Source of the DNA: Impatiens glandulifera
Taxonomy: Eukaryota > Streptophyta > Magnoliopsida > Ericales > Balsaminaceae
DNA length: 64,000 nucleotides
Reading direction: 5' to 3'
Assembly: GCF_907164915.1 (NCBI RefSeq)
Contig: NC_061863.1
Location: 66,393,364-66,457,363, forward strand
The translations under genes were made by a program, and so were the position numbers. Below the pieces are notes generated by a model. That model was given only the letters and a program-made list of their open reading frames with translations. It ran no database searches and was not told the DNA's origin. Shown here in pieces: positions 30,106 to 45,100 of this stretch (within the stretch, counting starts at the first letter, position 1; each line of letters begins with the position of its first letter).

Positions 30106-33100
30106 ATGTCTGTTCAGTCACTTCCTCAACTTCTCTATTCTAATGGAAAGTCAACGAATCCCACCTCTGTTCTCGCGTCTAAACAGGGTGTTTTATTCGG
30201 AGATTTCGTGGGTCTTTGCTGTAAGTCCAAGTGGACTCGCCGGAGGATCGGAGCTTCGTCGTGTCGACGTATCGGAAGCTATTCTTCCAGGAACTGGTCT
30301 TCTGTTAGGTCTATTCTAGATTTGAAACGCGTAGGAAATGCCTCTGTACAAAAAGCTGATTCAGTGCGTAAGGTGTGGTTTGGTTTTCAATTTCTCCGAT
30401 TCAACTGAGACCAACTTTATATCATGAATCGGTTATTCTCTATTTTGTAGCTGGGTTTTTACTTTTTAGTTCACTGGTATTAGATTAATCATTTTCTTGT
30501 AAAATATTCATAATAAAAGAAAAGTATATGCAGTCTTGATGGAAGTGTCATGGTGCTTCTATTATGATTGCAGTTTTAAACAGAGTTGAATTTGTTTAAA
30601 ACTAAAGACGAAATTGGAGTATTTTTTAGGGTTTTATTTTGGATATCCATACTAGTGTCTTCAATTGGGTGTTTTTTTTGGGAAGTTATCAGCTTGCATG
30701 GCATATAATTGGCATAGGCCAACTCATTTCACTGTAGGAATTTCTCATGAGCTTGAACTGTTTGAAGCTGACCATCTTGCATGTTCCGATGTTCCTTAAC
30801 TTCCCAGGTTGCACATATTGATGATATACTAGCTGAAAGGGGAGCTTGTGGAGTTGGTTTTATAGCCCATTTGGAAAATAAACCATCACATGAAATTGTT
30901 AAAGATGCTCTTACTGCTCTCGGTTGCATGGAACATCGTGGAGGTTGTGGAGCAGATAATGATTCTGGTGATGGTTCAGGAGTCATGACATCAATCCCTT
31001 GGGATCTCTTCAACAATTGGGCAGATAAGCAAGGGCTCGCTTCCTTTGATAAAGTACACACTGGTGTGGGAATGGTTTTCCTTCCAAATGATGAGAACCT
31101 ATTGAAGGAAGCTAAATCAGGTAGGCATTTTGAACAGTTATGTGTTATGAAAATTTTAAAACTAATTTTTGATTTAAGATGCAAAATTTTATAATCTAGA
31201 GGCAACTTAGTGGTAACTTATCAGAATTACGTGGAAACAACAGTTTTACTGATTCCGAATCACCAATTTATTTTGATAAACAAATACAAGAACATTTGAC
31301 TAGTTATGTGGTTGACTGGGTAATTTAATTTTGATACACCAAGATAACACGGGCCCATTTGGAAACACTTATAATTTTGTTTATGTATGTTGATTCAAAT
31401 AAGAAACAACCAATACTTTTTTTTAATTTGTCTCTTACTAAGTTTCATCCACACACATTTCGGATCCAGATGTTACCAAATGGGGCATGGCGTGTGCGAA
31501 TCCATCTAGATTTACATGCTACACTAGTCTATTTTTCCATATCAAATAACCAAGGTGTAAAGAGACAATGATACGGGTTCTTTTGTAGTTTTTGTTGGAT
31601 TATGCTTTTACTTTGTGAACTTTCCTATCCTTAAAGTTAGGTATTGCTAGCGGCCTGCTGAAATACTCAGTTTGTGATACTGATAAATAATTTATTCTGT
31701 TTGATAATCTCAGGATTTTAAAATGTTTCGACAACAGATTGCTGAATTTAGGTACCGTGGCATTAGTCTTAGGCAATGTTCGATAATAAAACTATCATTT
31801 AATTAAAAATTTAATTGCTTATTTGATAACATTATTATTTAGATTCAACTCAAATTAAGATAGAATACCCGATTTAATTCGGTAAGCTAACTCGGTAATA
31901 TGGTAAGATGTAAAATACCACTTTGACCCATAAAAATGAATCAAATTACGTCACTATAAGGGGTAAAAAGACTTTTAAGTACTTTCTCAACATTAATTTC
32001 ACATTTATGAAGTCAATCTACATATCAAATACTTAAAATTGGATATTTTCAGTTGGTTTATTCAACATTTATTTTTCATACGCTTAACTAATTCGGCACT
32101 TAAAATTCAATATTCAACACTTAATTTTCAGTTTTATCAAACACACCTTTTGTACCCTACATATTTTCATATCCCTGAACCTAATGATTTTTGAGTTAAT
32201 TAATTGGGCCACCACTCAACCTTCTGTAAGAGTTTATGATTTCTCCTGGCGAATTATCTTCCATGGCTCTGTTTAATTAGAACTATGAAAGGATGATGCA
32301 TTATTCTTTGTGACTTTTGGTTTGGTAGTCTATTTACTAGGCTGTTAATGTTGTTTAAGTTATTTGTTGGTCCTAAATCTGAATGATACACAACTCTTGC
32401 AGTTATTATCAATATATTTTCTCAAGAGGGTCTTGAAGTGCTTGGATGGAGGCCAGTTCCTGTAGATGCTTCTATAGTTGGTTATTATGCAAGAGAAACA
32501 ATGCCAAACATACAGCAGGTTTTTGTTAAAGTTGTCAAGGAAGAAAGTGTTGATGACATTGAAAGGGAATTGTACATATGCAGAAAGTTAATTGAAAGAG
32601 CAGCCACTTCTGAAGCTTGGGGAAATGAGGTCTATTTTTGTTCTTTGTCAAATCAGACCATCGTCTATAAGGGAATGCTTCGATCAGAAGTTCTCGGGAA
32701 ATTTTACACTGATCTACAAAGTAACCTTTATACATCTCCTTTTGCTATTTACCATCGGAGGTATAGCACCAATACTAGTCCCAGGTGGCCTCTTGCTCAA
32801 CCGATGAGGTTTCTTGGCCACAATGGGGAGATCAATACTATACAGGTCAGCTTCTTACACATTTTATCTGACCTGAGGCACCTTGATCATTTTGATTGTA
32901 AATAGTTGTAGTCATGTCAATCAAATAATAGGGGAACTTGAACTGGATGCAATCTCGAGAGGCCTCACTAGAATCTCCTGTTTGGCATGGCCGTGAAAGT
33001 GAAATCCGTCCTTTTGGAAACTCCAAAGCATCAGACTCTGCAAACCTTGACAGTGCAGCTGAGGTACTGTTTACAACTTATTATTGCATATATTTCTTTG

Positions 33101-36100
33101 AAATGTTCTGCTTTTGAAGAAATGGACTAAATTTTTCCAAGCATTTTATATGAAAATGACTTAAATTATATACATGTTTCAACAATCTGTACATACTCCC
33201 TCAATTTATGAAATGCATTTTTTATTGCCTCATTCATGTTTTTTTTTTGTGTTCAGTTATTAATAAGAAGTGGCCGTAACCCAGAGGAAGCATTGATGAT
33301 TCTTGTACCAGAGGGTTACAAGAATCACCCAACTTTGGCCATAAAGTATCCCGAGGTAACAACTTTCTTGAAGCACATGTTATGGTTGCAATCCTAAAAG
33401 TAAATGCAATTACACATTGTTTTTGAGTTCATCTTTTGCCGTGATACATGACTGTCTTCTGTTATTTCTTGCCTCCCGCATCATCAGTTTTAAGCTGGGC
33501 TTTCTGTGACAGAGGAAAATCATCTTTCATTAGTTTTATCAAGGACATATACCGGGTCTAGTTTTATGCACAATCTATTTATTGGACTGTTTGTTCTGTG
33601 CAATCTCTTTTGGCAGCTATTTACCTAACCAATATTTCAAGGAGACAAGGACCATTTTCGTATTTGTTTGATTATTGGTCACAAACTACTAAATAATCTC
33701 GAAGCTGTCATCCATTTTTTCGCTCCCTATTTAAATTATTTAAAGATAAAATTGCCCTAGAAGTGAATGTGCTGTGATTTCCACATTTACCCTTCCAATG
33801 GGATATATCCCAGTATAATGTTTTTGTGTTGTACTTAAAAGTGTTCTTGTCCGAAAATTAGAATTATGTTGATTTACACTGTACAAATTGATAAACTCCA
33901 GATCTTGTACTAAATGTTGAGCGCAGAAGGTATTTTCTTCTATATCTGAAGTGATATCTCGACTTTGTTTTTACCATTCTCCAATATTAATTATTATCTT
34001 ATCAACTACCTTGATTTAATACTCATGATCAATCCTCAATGTCTCTCTCAGGTTGTTGATTTTTATGACTATTACAAGGGTCAGATGGAAGCATGGGATG
34101 GTCCTGCATTACTTTTATTCAGGTATGGGTTCTAATTCCAATTAATATCAGTTACTTTTATTAAGTGTAAGTTTTGGCAAGTTTTTTGCCCACAAATTGT
34201 TCATATTTGTGTCATCCTTCTCCCTTGGCATCACTGTTACCTTCTAAAGGTTATTTAAAATTTCCAATTCATGTTAATATTTTGCGTTTGTGTGAATTGT
34301 TTAAGGTTGTATGTATAGAGTTCAAGTAAGTTTTGAACGCGTGACCTAAATCATTAAACAACTCATCCATGAGGCCATGCTGAACTGGCTATAATTTTTA
34401 ATTATATACAGACAATACTTAAACAACACTCACATTTATCCATTGCCTTGTTACAGTGATGGTAAAACTGTTGGGGCATGTCTAGATCGGAATGGACTTC
34501 GCCCTGCTAGATATTGGCGAACTAGCGATAATATTGTTTATGTTGCTTCTGAGGTAAGTTTCATCTCCTTTATCAACATTTATTTTGTGAAATTGTTTAA
34601 CTGTCATATGATTATAAATGGTCCTGGGATTAGCTGAGAAGGTGGAATGCCATGAAACCTGACATTAATCATTTGTGCTAGTTCTTGCGTAATCATTGGT
34701 TCTGGGAGTTAGATATAACTTTGAAACCACAATTGGTTAATATAATGAGAACAAGCATTTCTTAATTACTAAACTTCATGGTATTAGAACTTAATCTTTG
34801 ACATCTTTGTCCATTAGTTCAATGGAACAGGTTCATAATGAGCCAAGCCATGCCCAGTCTTATGAGGGTGATGTTAAAACTGAGTGTTAATTCATATAGT
34901 AATGGTTCCAATATTTGCAACCCATGAACGCACCTTGCGTTTTCTTCTTTTTAATATAAAAAAGCTGAATCTTTTTAAAAATTAATTTTCATGTGCTCAT
35001 AAAATTTGTTTCTTTTCATTACTTAATAAAAGGCTATCATTTTCTCGAAAAAAAGGATCCTAAAGAGTATCCGTATTTTTTTACCCTCACCTTATGAGAT
35101 AGTTTTTGGGGTTGAGGAAGCCCAGTTGTACCCACATCTCTAAGGAGTAGAATAAATTGTTTTTGGCACCTAATTTCAAAATAGTCACTCAATTCCATGG
35201 AAATAATAATAAGATGCTCAATTTGAGGATGTTTCATGATTTTTTTGCATATTGAAAGCAATGCATGGTGCCTGAACATTGTTTTATCTAGATTGATTCT
35301 TGTATATTCTTGTTGACAATGATAAGATTTGAACCTTGATCTCTCAATAAAGTCACTAACTAATAGAAGTAGACCAATAGGTGTACATGCTATTATAGTA
35401 CTTGCTCTATCTAGTACTTATGGTCATGTGTTCGAGTCTTCACACCCGGATAATTTACAAAAAAAGTACTTGCTCTATCTAGTTTATTCATGTTTCATGT
35501 GTTCATTCCAGACATGCTTTTGAGATTGTTAAATATGATTTGTTATAATCTTGGAGTACTGATATATGTTGTGTAATAAATTCAGGTTGGTGTTTTGCCA
35601 ATGGATGAGTCAAAGGTGATAATGAAAGGCCGTCTTGGTCCAGGAATGATGATAGCGGTGGATCTGCTAAGTGGTCAGGTTTGTTCATTAGTTTGTTTTT
35701 TTGGCCGCAACAGTTTTAAGTTATATAAAATTCTCTCCAGGTTAGTTGCAGTAAAATGGAAAACATATGTCAATAACAACATACTCATACAAAAGAGAAA
35801 ATGAAGACTATGATAAACATTAAAAGAGAAAATGTCTGACCTAATCAAGACTTGGAGGAATGTGTATCAGCATGTTTTGTTTCAAAACTTCAAATATGTG
35901 ATTTGATGGTCATGGCTATAGGAATTCCAGAGTTTTTGGTGGCATGAAGGACAAAAATTAAAGACCGTTGGGTGCCATGAGTACAGAGTACTTGTGTGCA
36001 TGAACTTATTTTCGAAAAACCCAGAAATAGTTTGCAAATGCAACCAAAACCCCCAAAAGAAAGGGCCTTTATCTGTTCAAAGAGACCCAAGTTCTTCCAA

Positions 36101-39100
36101 AACTTCAAAGCCTGTTAGAATGAGAGTAATTTGACCCTGGTAAAACAATAATGGAGGGGGAGACTAACCCTGTACCAATATGCGATTAAAACACTAACGA
36201 AAAGAGGAAAAAAGCACCAGAAGGTTAAATAATAAGTGGTTTAACAAGCATCAGAAGAGCCACTTACGCCTTGAACCCACTTATACACATTATTTTGAAG
36301 CCGTGAGTTGAGGATGGTTTATTTTGGCAATCTTGTCAGCTCTAATGTAATATCCAGATTTTGCATCATAGGATGGACATTATTAACACTATCCTTAGTA
36401 ACAAAACAGTTTATCCAGATTTTGCATCATAGGACTTGTCTGTTTTTAGAGGTATTTTATATTTCAGTTATTAAAAAAAAAAAAAAAATATCCCAGTTCC
36501 CCCGGACACAGTCCATGTACATGATTCGTTTAAAGGCCAATCATATTTTTTTAGTCTTATTTGGTGGCCGAATTATCATCAAACAATGGAAAGTTTATGG
36601 CTTCACTATCGCAAAAACTCAAGGGTCGTCCATTTGCAACTTCATCACCCACTATGACAATCAAGTGGACGTCACTCAAAAGACCTTCCACGATGCCACT
36701 TTACGAGAATCTCGACATCGACACTAGTTTTCGGCGATGATCCTCAAAGCCATTATGTTTTAGTTGTATCAAGATCTTATGTGGCTTCTCGTTTAGGCTG
36801 AAATTTACTAGTTTGAGGGGGAGTGTGGAAATAGTCAAACCAGTAGTTAGTGTGTTAGTGAGATCCTATATGCAATAGTCGTAACTACGAAGATAGCAGT
36901 GATAACTAACCACCAATTTTAGTTTATAAATGTACCCTCTTCATATATTATACAACAAGTAAAAAGAGGTTTTTAATCCCTCATCAAACGTATGTGTACA
37001 CATTAAATCCCTCTAAAAAACTAACAATATGTGATGTACGTGTACACACTAAATACAGGTTTATGAGAATACAGACGTTAAGAAGAAGGTTGCTTTGTCA
37101 AATCCGTATGGGAAATGGCTAGAAGAGAACATGCGGTCACTTAAACCAGGGAAGTTCCTCTCCGCAACAGTTCTGGACAATGAAGCAATATTGAGAAGGC
37201 AACAGTAAGTGCGTTTTCTCCCTTTATTCAAAAGTGATTTAAAAAAATATATTAAGGGATTATATCCATCTAAATAAAAATCACTAAAATTATAATATTA
37301 CCAAAATACTTGGAACTTTTATTTTTCACAGCTACAACATATTGCATAAAGTACCCTTAACTAAAGTTATGTGGTGGTGATGGGTAAGGTATTTACCAAA
37401 ACAGAAAAACCTTTAATGTAATTTATTCAGTTACAGTAAGTTCGGTTGCTACATCAGCCTATTCTTCTATCCTCGAACTCATCTAAGAAGAAGAAAGAGT
37501 AATAGCTCTGCAAGTGCTTCCATTGGCTATTCCTGTTAGATAATTCAGAACTTCTTGTACAGCTATTTGTTTTCATTCTAAATTCTTATTTTCACTTATG
37601 AAGGGGCTCCAATCAGTTAATACTTTTCCAACTGGAAAAAAATTAACTTCTTTTCAACTATGGACAGGGCATATGGCTACTCCAGTGAGGATGTCCAAAT
37701 GGTTATTGAATCTATGGCTTCTCAGGGAAAGGAACCTACATTTTGCATGGGAGATGACATTCCGTTAGCAGTGTTGTCTCAGAGACCTCACATGCTTTAT
37801 GACTATTTCAAGCAGCGATTTGCTCAGGTTGCTTGCAATTTCTAAAATTGAACTTAATCACACATGCTTTATTACTCACGGTTATTTCTTATCCAGTTTA
37901 TCTTGAAATGGTTCATGAATATAATGTTATTATCTTGAATTTTGTTAATCAACATTTAAGGAAAATGTACAAATTGGAATGATTTTTTTCTTCGGACTTA
38001 TTGGGTAGTGGATTTTCATATTAATCATATCTACTCTAGTTGACTGTCTGAAAAGAAATTTCCTTGGATCGTTGTTATTATACTCTTGAAGGGTAGCTAT
38101 CCTCAAGTGGCTATTGGACTAATTCTTCTTCTATTGTTTCTCACTATGAGTTTTTATTTTGTCTTCCTCCCCTCTAACTTTGTTTGCATGTTTCTTCAGG
38201 TTACAAATCCAGCTATTGATCCTCTTAGAGAAGGTCTAGTAATGTCTCTTGAAGTGAATATAGGAAAGCGTAGAAACATTTTGGAAGTTGGCCCTGAGAA
38301 TGCTTCACAGGTTTATTGAGATTTGATCTCTTCCCCTAGCATGCCATAATATTATTAGCAGATCCTATAAAGTATGCGCAATCATATTAGTATTGCTCAG
38401 GGTCCCTCTAATTTTTTACATTGCCAACTCATTTTCCAGGTCACTTTGTCAAGTCCTGTACTGAATGAGAGTGAACTAGATTTGTTGCTCAAAGATCCTA
38501 TCCTGAAACCTCAAGTCCTAAAAACATTCTTCAGTATTAGAAATGGGGTTGAAGGTTCACTGGAGAAGGCACTGAATAAGCTCTGTGATGCCGCTGATGA
38601 TGCTGTCAGAAATGGTTCTCAGTTGCTTGTAATTTCTGACAGGTCTGATGATTTGGTGAGTGTGCCCCCATATTGTCTTATAAATAAAAACAGGGTCAGA
38701 TTAAACCACTCAATTGGAGATTGAGCAATAAAATAAATCTTACAGGATTATTGTTTTTTACTTGAGAAAAAAACTTGCGGTATAATGTATACTGTTATAC
38801 TAAATTTTCTAAGTCTGAGGCTTTTATTCTTTTTGCATTTGTTTGATGTCATTGGAGCTGGATTCTCTAGTTATTTTTGGTCGCACTCCGAAGGAGTTGC
38901 GGAACCCAGCGTTCTCAAATCCAATGAGCTTCAATATTGTAGTTGTTTTTGGTTATAGTTTTGGTGCCTTTTTGCTATCTGCTGGGCACAATCCATTTAG
39001 TTGTGTCTTTGATTATTGATCTTACACTTTCCACTCTAACCTTCGATCTCCTCTCCTCTTTTTTTAGGAGGCAACACGTCCTGCAATTCCGATACTTCTA

Positions 39101-42100
39101 GCTGTTGGTGCTGTTCATCAACATTTGATTCAAAATGGCCTGCGAATGTCGGCTTCCATCGTAGCAGATACCGCTCAGTGCTTTAGTACACATCAGTTTG
39201 CTTGTTTGATTGGTTATGGTGCAAGGTTATTTTCTCTCTCGATGTTACTGCTTAAGTAGTATTTTTTTCATTGTAATGATCTTCATATATTGTCGTTGTT
39301 TTTCACATGGACCAAGATGTGGACCTATACCTTTTTTTTCTCATATTGAAAATGCATAGTTCCAATAGTGGTGGACAAAATCTAGTTAGCATTAAGTAGC
39401 GGGTCCATACTGTAAAATGAGGAACTTGGATCTCTAATGAGCCTAAAATACAGACTCGACATACCAATATATGTGAAAATTTCTTGTAGCAACATCCCTG
39501 TGTCCTAAGGACTCTGATCAGGTGCTCTTTGGAGATCTCATTCAGTGTACTAGTGGCATGCTGTTACTAAAGAATGACGAAATAAGATATAGTTGCATAG
39601 GCATTAATAATTTCTTAGGAGGCATATGTCCTTCTGTCTGAGGCATACTTTTTGTTGATTCTATTTTTTTTAGCAACCTGCTCTCAGCAGAAGATTTTAT
39701 GCAATCTGTTACAACTATTTAGTATTCTCTTTGTTTATAAGAAGAATGTGGAAGGGGTGCACCCTATCATCAGTCAATAACACACTTTATCACTGCCTTG
39801 GAATTTATCAGTGCTGTCTGCCCCTACCTGGCATTGGAGACTAGCCGGCAGTGGCGTTTGAGTACCAAAACTGTGAACCTGATGCGTAATGGCAAGATGC
39901 CAACTGTTACAATCGAGCAGGCTCAAAAGAATTACTGCAAGGTTAGTCAGGAATTGAATGTGTCCAACATGTTAACATTTATTGCTGATTTTAGCGTTCG
40001 GAATTGTTTCTTTGTGAATGGTTTACAACTTCTAGTTGCAGTGTCTGGATCTGCATAAACCTTTCTTAAATGCAATGAGCGTTGGTTTGGTGTTAAACTT
40101 TTATTTTTCTTTTCTGTTTTGGTATACAAAGAATGTGATGAATAAAGACAATAGGTTGCTGGTTAACAAGCTGATCTTAAACATTGTTATTTGTTTCAAA
40201 ACTACCTGGGTTTCATGATTTTTTGTGTTTATTGGTTAACAAGTAAATTAGCACAATATCAAGTCTACCTTATCCCTTTCTTGTCTTGTTACTTTTAAAA
40301 TGGTACCTACTTCATTTTTACTCTTCCATGCAAGGTAAACCAGTTTACGCCGCGTTAGAAAATGACCTGCGCCTACTGTCATCATCAAATGATTCAAGAA
40401 TAGTTTGAGTTTGGTCGAAGTTAATATTATGTGATTCAGAATCCAAAATTTAAATTTATTATGACATTTTATTTTCTCCCTTTGGCCTATATAGTATGAG
40501 GGTCTTACATGTTCATGTTTGTATAGATTTGGATTACTGTGGCTCAAACAGTTAAGTGGTTGAATAATAGAAGATTCATCAAAGCAAAGTCCATATGATG
40601 GAAGGCTATTCCTGAAACTGCCAATGACTTAATTGATTTTAATTGTATAATTTTTTCATTACCTGATCAACATTTATCTATTGACCCTTACTACTGTTGT
40701 GTGTAATTGCTTTCATAAACAAGACTGTTATTGGTTCTTTTCTTTGGTAGATGAACTATCTGTTTTATGATATTCCAGGCAGTTAAATCTGGTTTAATGA
40801 AAATTCTTTCCAAAATGGGCATCTCCCTGCTATCAAGGTAATGGTTCTACATATGCACAGTTCTATTCACTGTCCTTTCCCTGAGAACTAGTTAATAATA
40901 TTTTCTTTTGGTGGGAAAATTATTTGACAAGTGTATTGGATTCAGTTACTGTGGTGCACAGATATTTGAAATCTATGGTTTAGGTCAAGATGTTGTTGAT
41001 GTGGCGTTTTGTGGGAGTAGATCAAGCATTGGTGGGCTAACCCTTGATGAGGTAAGATGTTTGTCCAAGGGACATCTTGAATGCATTTAATGTTTGTTTA
41101 ATTAACAGTTCTAATAAGCAGATCCCATCATTTTGTTCCTATTTGTTCAATATATGTGGCTCTAACTTTTACGTTTCATTATTGACTTTGCCTTCTGCAG
41201 CTGGCTAGAGAAACTTTATCTTTCTGGGTAAAGGCTTTCTCAGAAGATACTGCTAAAAGACTTGAAAATTTTGGTTTTATTCAATTTAGACCAGGAGGTA
41301 AGAATGTTCTCCTTCATTTTGATAGTTGCCCTATTTCATTCTCTCCACTCTTGATAGATGATAATATGTGAGAAGTTATTTAGAAAATGTTATTATTGTA
41401 TTTATTACATTGAAATTTTGTCCAAACACAATTTCTTGCTTATCTGAAAATCTCTCTTTTCGACGACATTTATACGCCTTTGTCCAATCTTGCATAGTAG
41501 TGATGGGAGTTGCAATTCAACTTCTCTTCTGCAGTTTGCATACTGGAACTGTGAATTCATTCTGTTAGTTACATATTAGTTGTTCCCATATTTTAAGGAT
41601 AAGTCAAAATTTTATATCATATAAGGCATGAACACGAAATGTGTTCACAAGTCAATGATGAGGGAAAGAGCGAAGAAAAGGAAAAAATAAAAACAGAAAA
41701 GAAAGCTACAAATTAAATTCCTAATAAGTCGAAGAAATCCCATCTTTTGCATGTCATTGCTTTCTTGATTGAAGCAAAAGATTGGAGAAAAAATCTCTTG
41801 ATCTTATGGAAACAATATTAGCTGTTATGATGTTATCCCATCCTTGAGCTCTATTTTATCTATCAGTATCATTAACTTTAACAATTACCCAGTGCTTAGT
41901 TTTTCTTTCCTTAAGGTATACTAATGTTATGTTATCACTTTAAAAGGAGAGTATCATGGCAACAACCCAGAGATGTCAAAACTACTTCATAAAGCTGTTC
42001 GGCAAAAGAGTGAGAGTGCTTATTCGGTATACCAACAGCACTTGGCTAATAGGCCTGTAAATGTATGTTTCTTTACTGTTTCCTGGTCTTAAATTTACTG

Positions 42101-45100
42101 ACATATCCATGTCCGGAGTCCAAATAAATATTTATATGATATTATTGATATTTTCTTTGCAGGTTATACGTGACCTTCTTGAGTTTAAAAGTGAGCGGGC
42201 CCCAATTCCAGTTGGAAAGGTTGAACCTGCCTCATCTATTGTTCAACGATTCTGCACTGGTGGGATGTCACTTGGAGCCATTTCCAGGGAGACTCATGAA
42301 GCCATTGCCATTGCAATGAATAGATTAGGTGGAAAATCTAACTCGGGGGAAGGTGGTGAGGTAATTGTAGAAAACTAAAGAGTTTTTATTATTGAGAATC
42401 CTGATTACATAGTGGAGGTTATTTATTTATAGAAAAGTACCTTTAACATAACATAATAATCAAATATTATATTCTCATATTAATATTATATTATAAGATT
42501 TTAATATAGTCTCATAATATAATATATTTCAACAATAGTATATGCAAGAATGTATCCTCTACTTTGTCTCAACCACTATCCCAATTGATATGTAATAATG
42601 ACGAAAAGTATAAGGAAGACGAAGGAGGAAATTGGAAATATCGTGAATTTCTTGTTTATTTTGTTGGATTCATTCTTGTCATGAAACATGAACTGAAATA
42701 ATGAAGATGATTTTTTATAGGATCCAATCCGCTGGAAGCCTCTTACGGATGTTGAAGATGGCTACTCTCCAACATTACCTCATCTGAAAGGTCTTCAAAA
42801 TGGGGATACTGCTACAAGTGCCATTAAGCAGGTAAAATATATATTATTTTTTCCAATTACCTTTACATGTATTGAACACTGATGTTTGTGAATCTAACAT
42901 TAGCCTTATACACTAATTGAAATGATAACCAAGATATTTAAGGTTCAGTTTTCATTGCTTTTCAGGTTGCTTCAGGACGTTTTGGTGTCACCCCTACATT
43001 TTTGGTAAATGCTGATCAGTTGGAGATAAAAGTTGCTCAAGGAGCAAAGCCCGGGGAAGGGGGGCAACTCCCGGGAAAAAAAGTTAGTGCATATATTGCA
43101 AGATTACGAAATTCCAAGCCAGGAGTTCCACTCATATCTCCACCTCCACACCATGATATCTACTCAATTGAGGATCTTGCCCAGTTGATATATGACCTTC
43201 ATCAGGTGTCAATTTATTTATCTTGTGACTACTTAATCTTACAACTCGAAATGGAAAGAGCTTATGTTTCTGTTACATGTATAACAGTAATTCACTTTTG
43301 AATCTTGAGAGCAGGTTAATCCTAAAGCAAAGGTTTCTGTAAAGCTAGTAGCAGAAGCTGGGATTGGGACTGTTGCATCGGGAGTCGCAAAGGGAAATGC
43401 TGATATCATACAGGTATATTTAATTATCGTCTTCTTTATCCTTCCATACATCTGATGTTATTTGACAATTCAGTCATCAGTGGAGTTGTATTCAGCTACA
43501 TATATGTAAAACTAACCAAACTTTAAATTTCAAGGCTACATGTTTTTAGAATATATTTTCAAGCATCCTTTTCCTTTTCGAAGCCCAGAAATTCCAAAAT
43601 CAAATATGATCCAATTGTTCAATTTGAGGGAGAAATTTGGTAATGCCTCTGATGAATAGTAGAATGACACATTGAATTTATTGTCTATGAGCTACATCAT
43701 CATAATTGTCATGTCTGAAATTCTAAACCTTGGGCCCTGTTTGTTGAAGGGTTATTTAGTAGAATATTTAGAGAGAGGAAATTGTAGAGTATTTTATTAC
43801 TATTGTCATTACATAGGAGGTCTAGTGTTTAAATAATAAACATTACATTTACAAGAAAGGAAATCAATTAAACAATAAAATCATTTAGTTGATTTGACAA
43901 TCAACGGCCAATTAACAAATCAATTAATCTAATTGATTGATTTGCTATTGACTTTCTCAACCTTCCATTCCCGGTCAATTAGCAACTCAATTAGTCTATT
44001 GATTGATTTGCTATTAATTCTACACTCCCCCTCAAGTTGGGTAGTAGATATTGAACGTGCCCAACTTGCCACATAGTTCCTCAAAATTCGGTTTGGGAAG
44101 AGCTTTGGTGAGTATGTCAGCCACCTGATTGCGAGATGTAACGTAGAGAGGTGCAATAGAGCCTTTATTTACATTTTCTGAAATAAAGTGACGATCAATT
44201 TCAATGTGTTTGGTCCTATCATGGTGAACCGGATTTTTTGCAATACTGATTGCAGCTTGATTGTCACACATCATTTGAATAGGTCCATCTGGAGGCAATC
44301 CTAACTCTTCAAGGATGCGGCGTATCCAAATTCCTTCACAAATTCCGAGTGCAAGAGAACGATACTCAGCTTCGGCACTACTCCGAGCGACAACAGATTG
44401 TTTCTTACTTCTCCATGTGACGAGGTTGCCCCAAACAAATGAACAATATCCAGAGGTGGATTTTCTGTCGTTAATGTCCCCGGCCCAATCGGCATCGGTG
44501 AACACACGAATTGACTTGTCGTCGTTACGTGTGAATAGAAGTCCTTTTCCTGGAGAACCTTTTAGGTACCTTAGAATTCTGAAAATTGCGTTCATATGAT
44601 CTTCGGAAGGGCGATTCATGAATTGGCTAACAACGCTCACTGCGAAGCAAATGTCGGGACGAGTGTGAGATAAGTACAGGAGTCGCCCCACGAGTCGCTG
44701 GTATCTACCTTTATCGGTTGGAGTATCGTCGTTGTTATTTCCAAGTTTGTGGACCGAGTCCATAGGGGTGTCGGCAGGCTTACATCCAAGCATACCGGTT
44801 TCCATTAAAAGGTCTATGGTGTATTTCCTTTGTGTTAAGGAGATCCCCTTCTTTGATCGGGCAAGTTCCATTCCTAGGAAAAATTTGAGGGGTCCGAGAT
44901 CTTTGGTGTCAAATCGGCTATCTATGAACTCTTTCAAATTTTGAATCTCTTTTTCATCGTCCCCGGTTATTATTATGTCATCAACGTAAACAATGAGGAT
45001 TGTGATCTTTTTATTCGGAGCAATCTTGACAAACATAGTGTGGTCGGCTTGACATTGAGAGAAGCCATTCTCGATGATGGAGATTGAGAATTTTTCGAAC

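Noticed and set aside
36308..36727. 139-codon plus frame in glutamate synthase intron 8
   Set aside because: It crosses the direct repeats and copia-relic region, ends inside a repeat, and has no recognisable domain; treated as repeat-derived.
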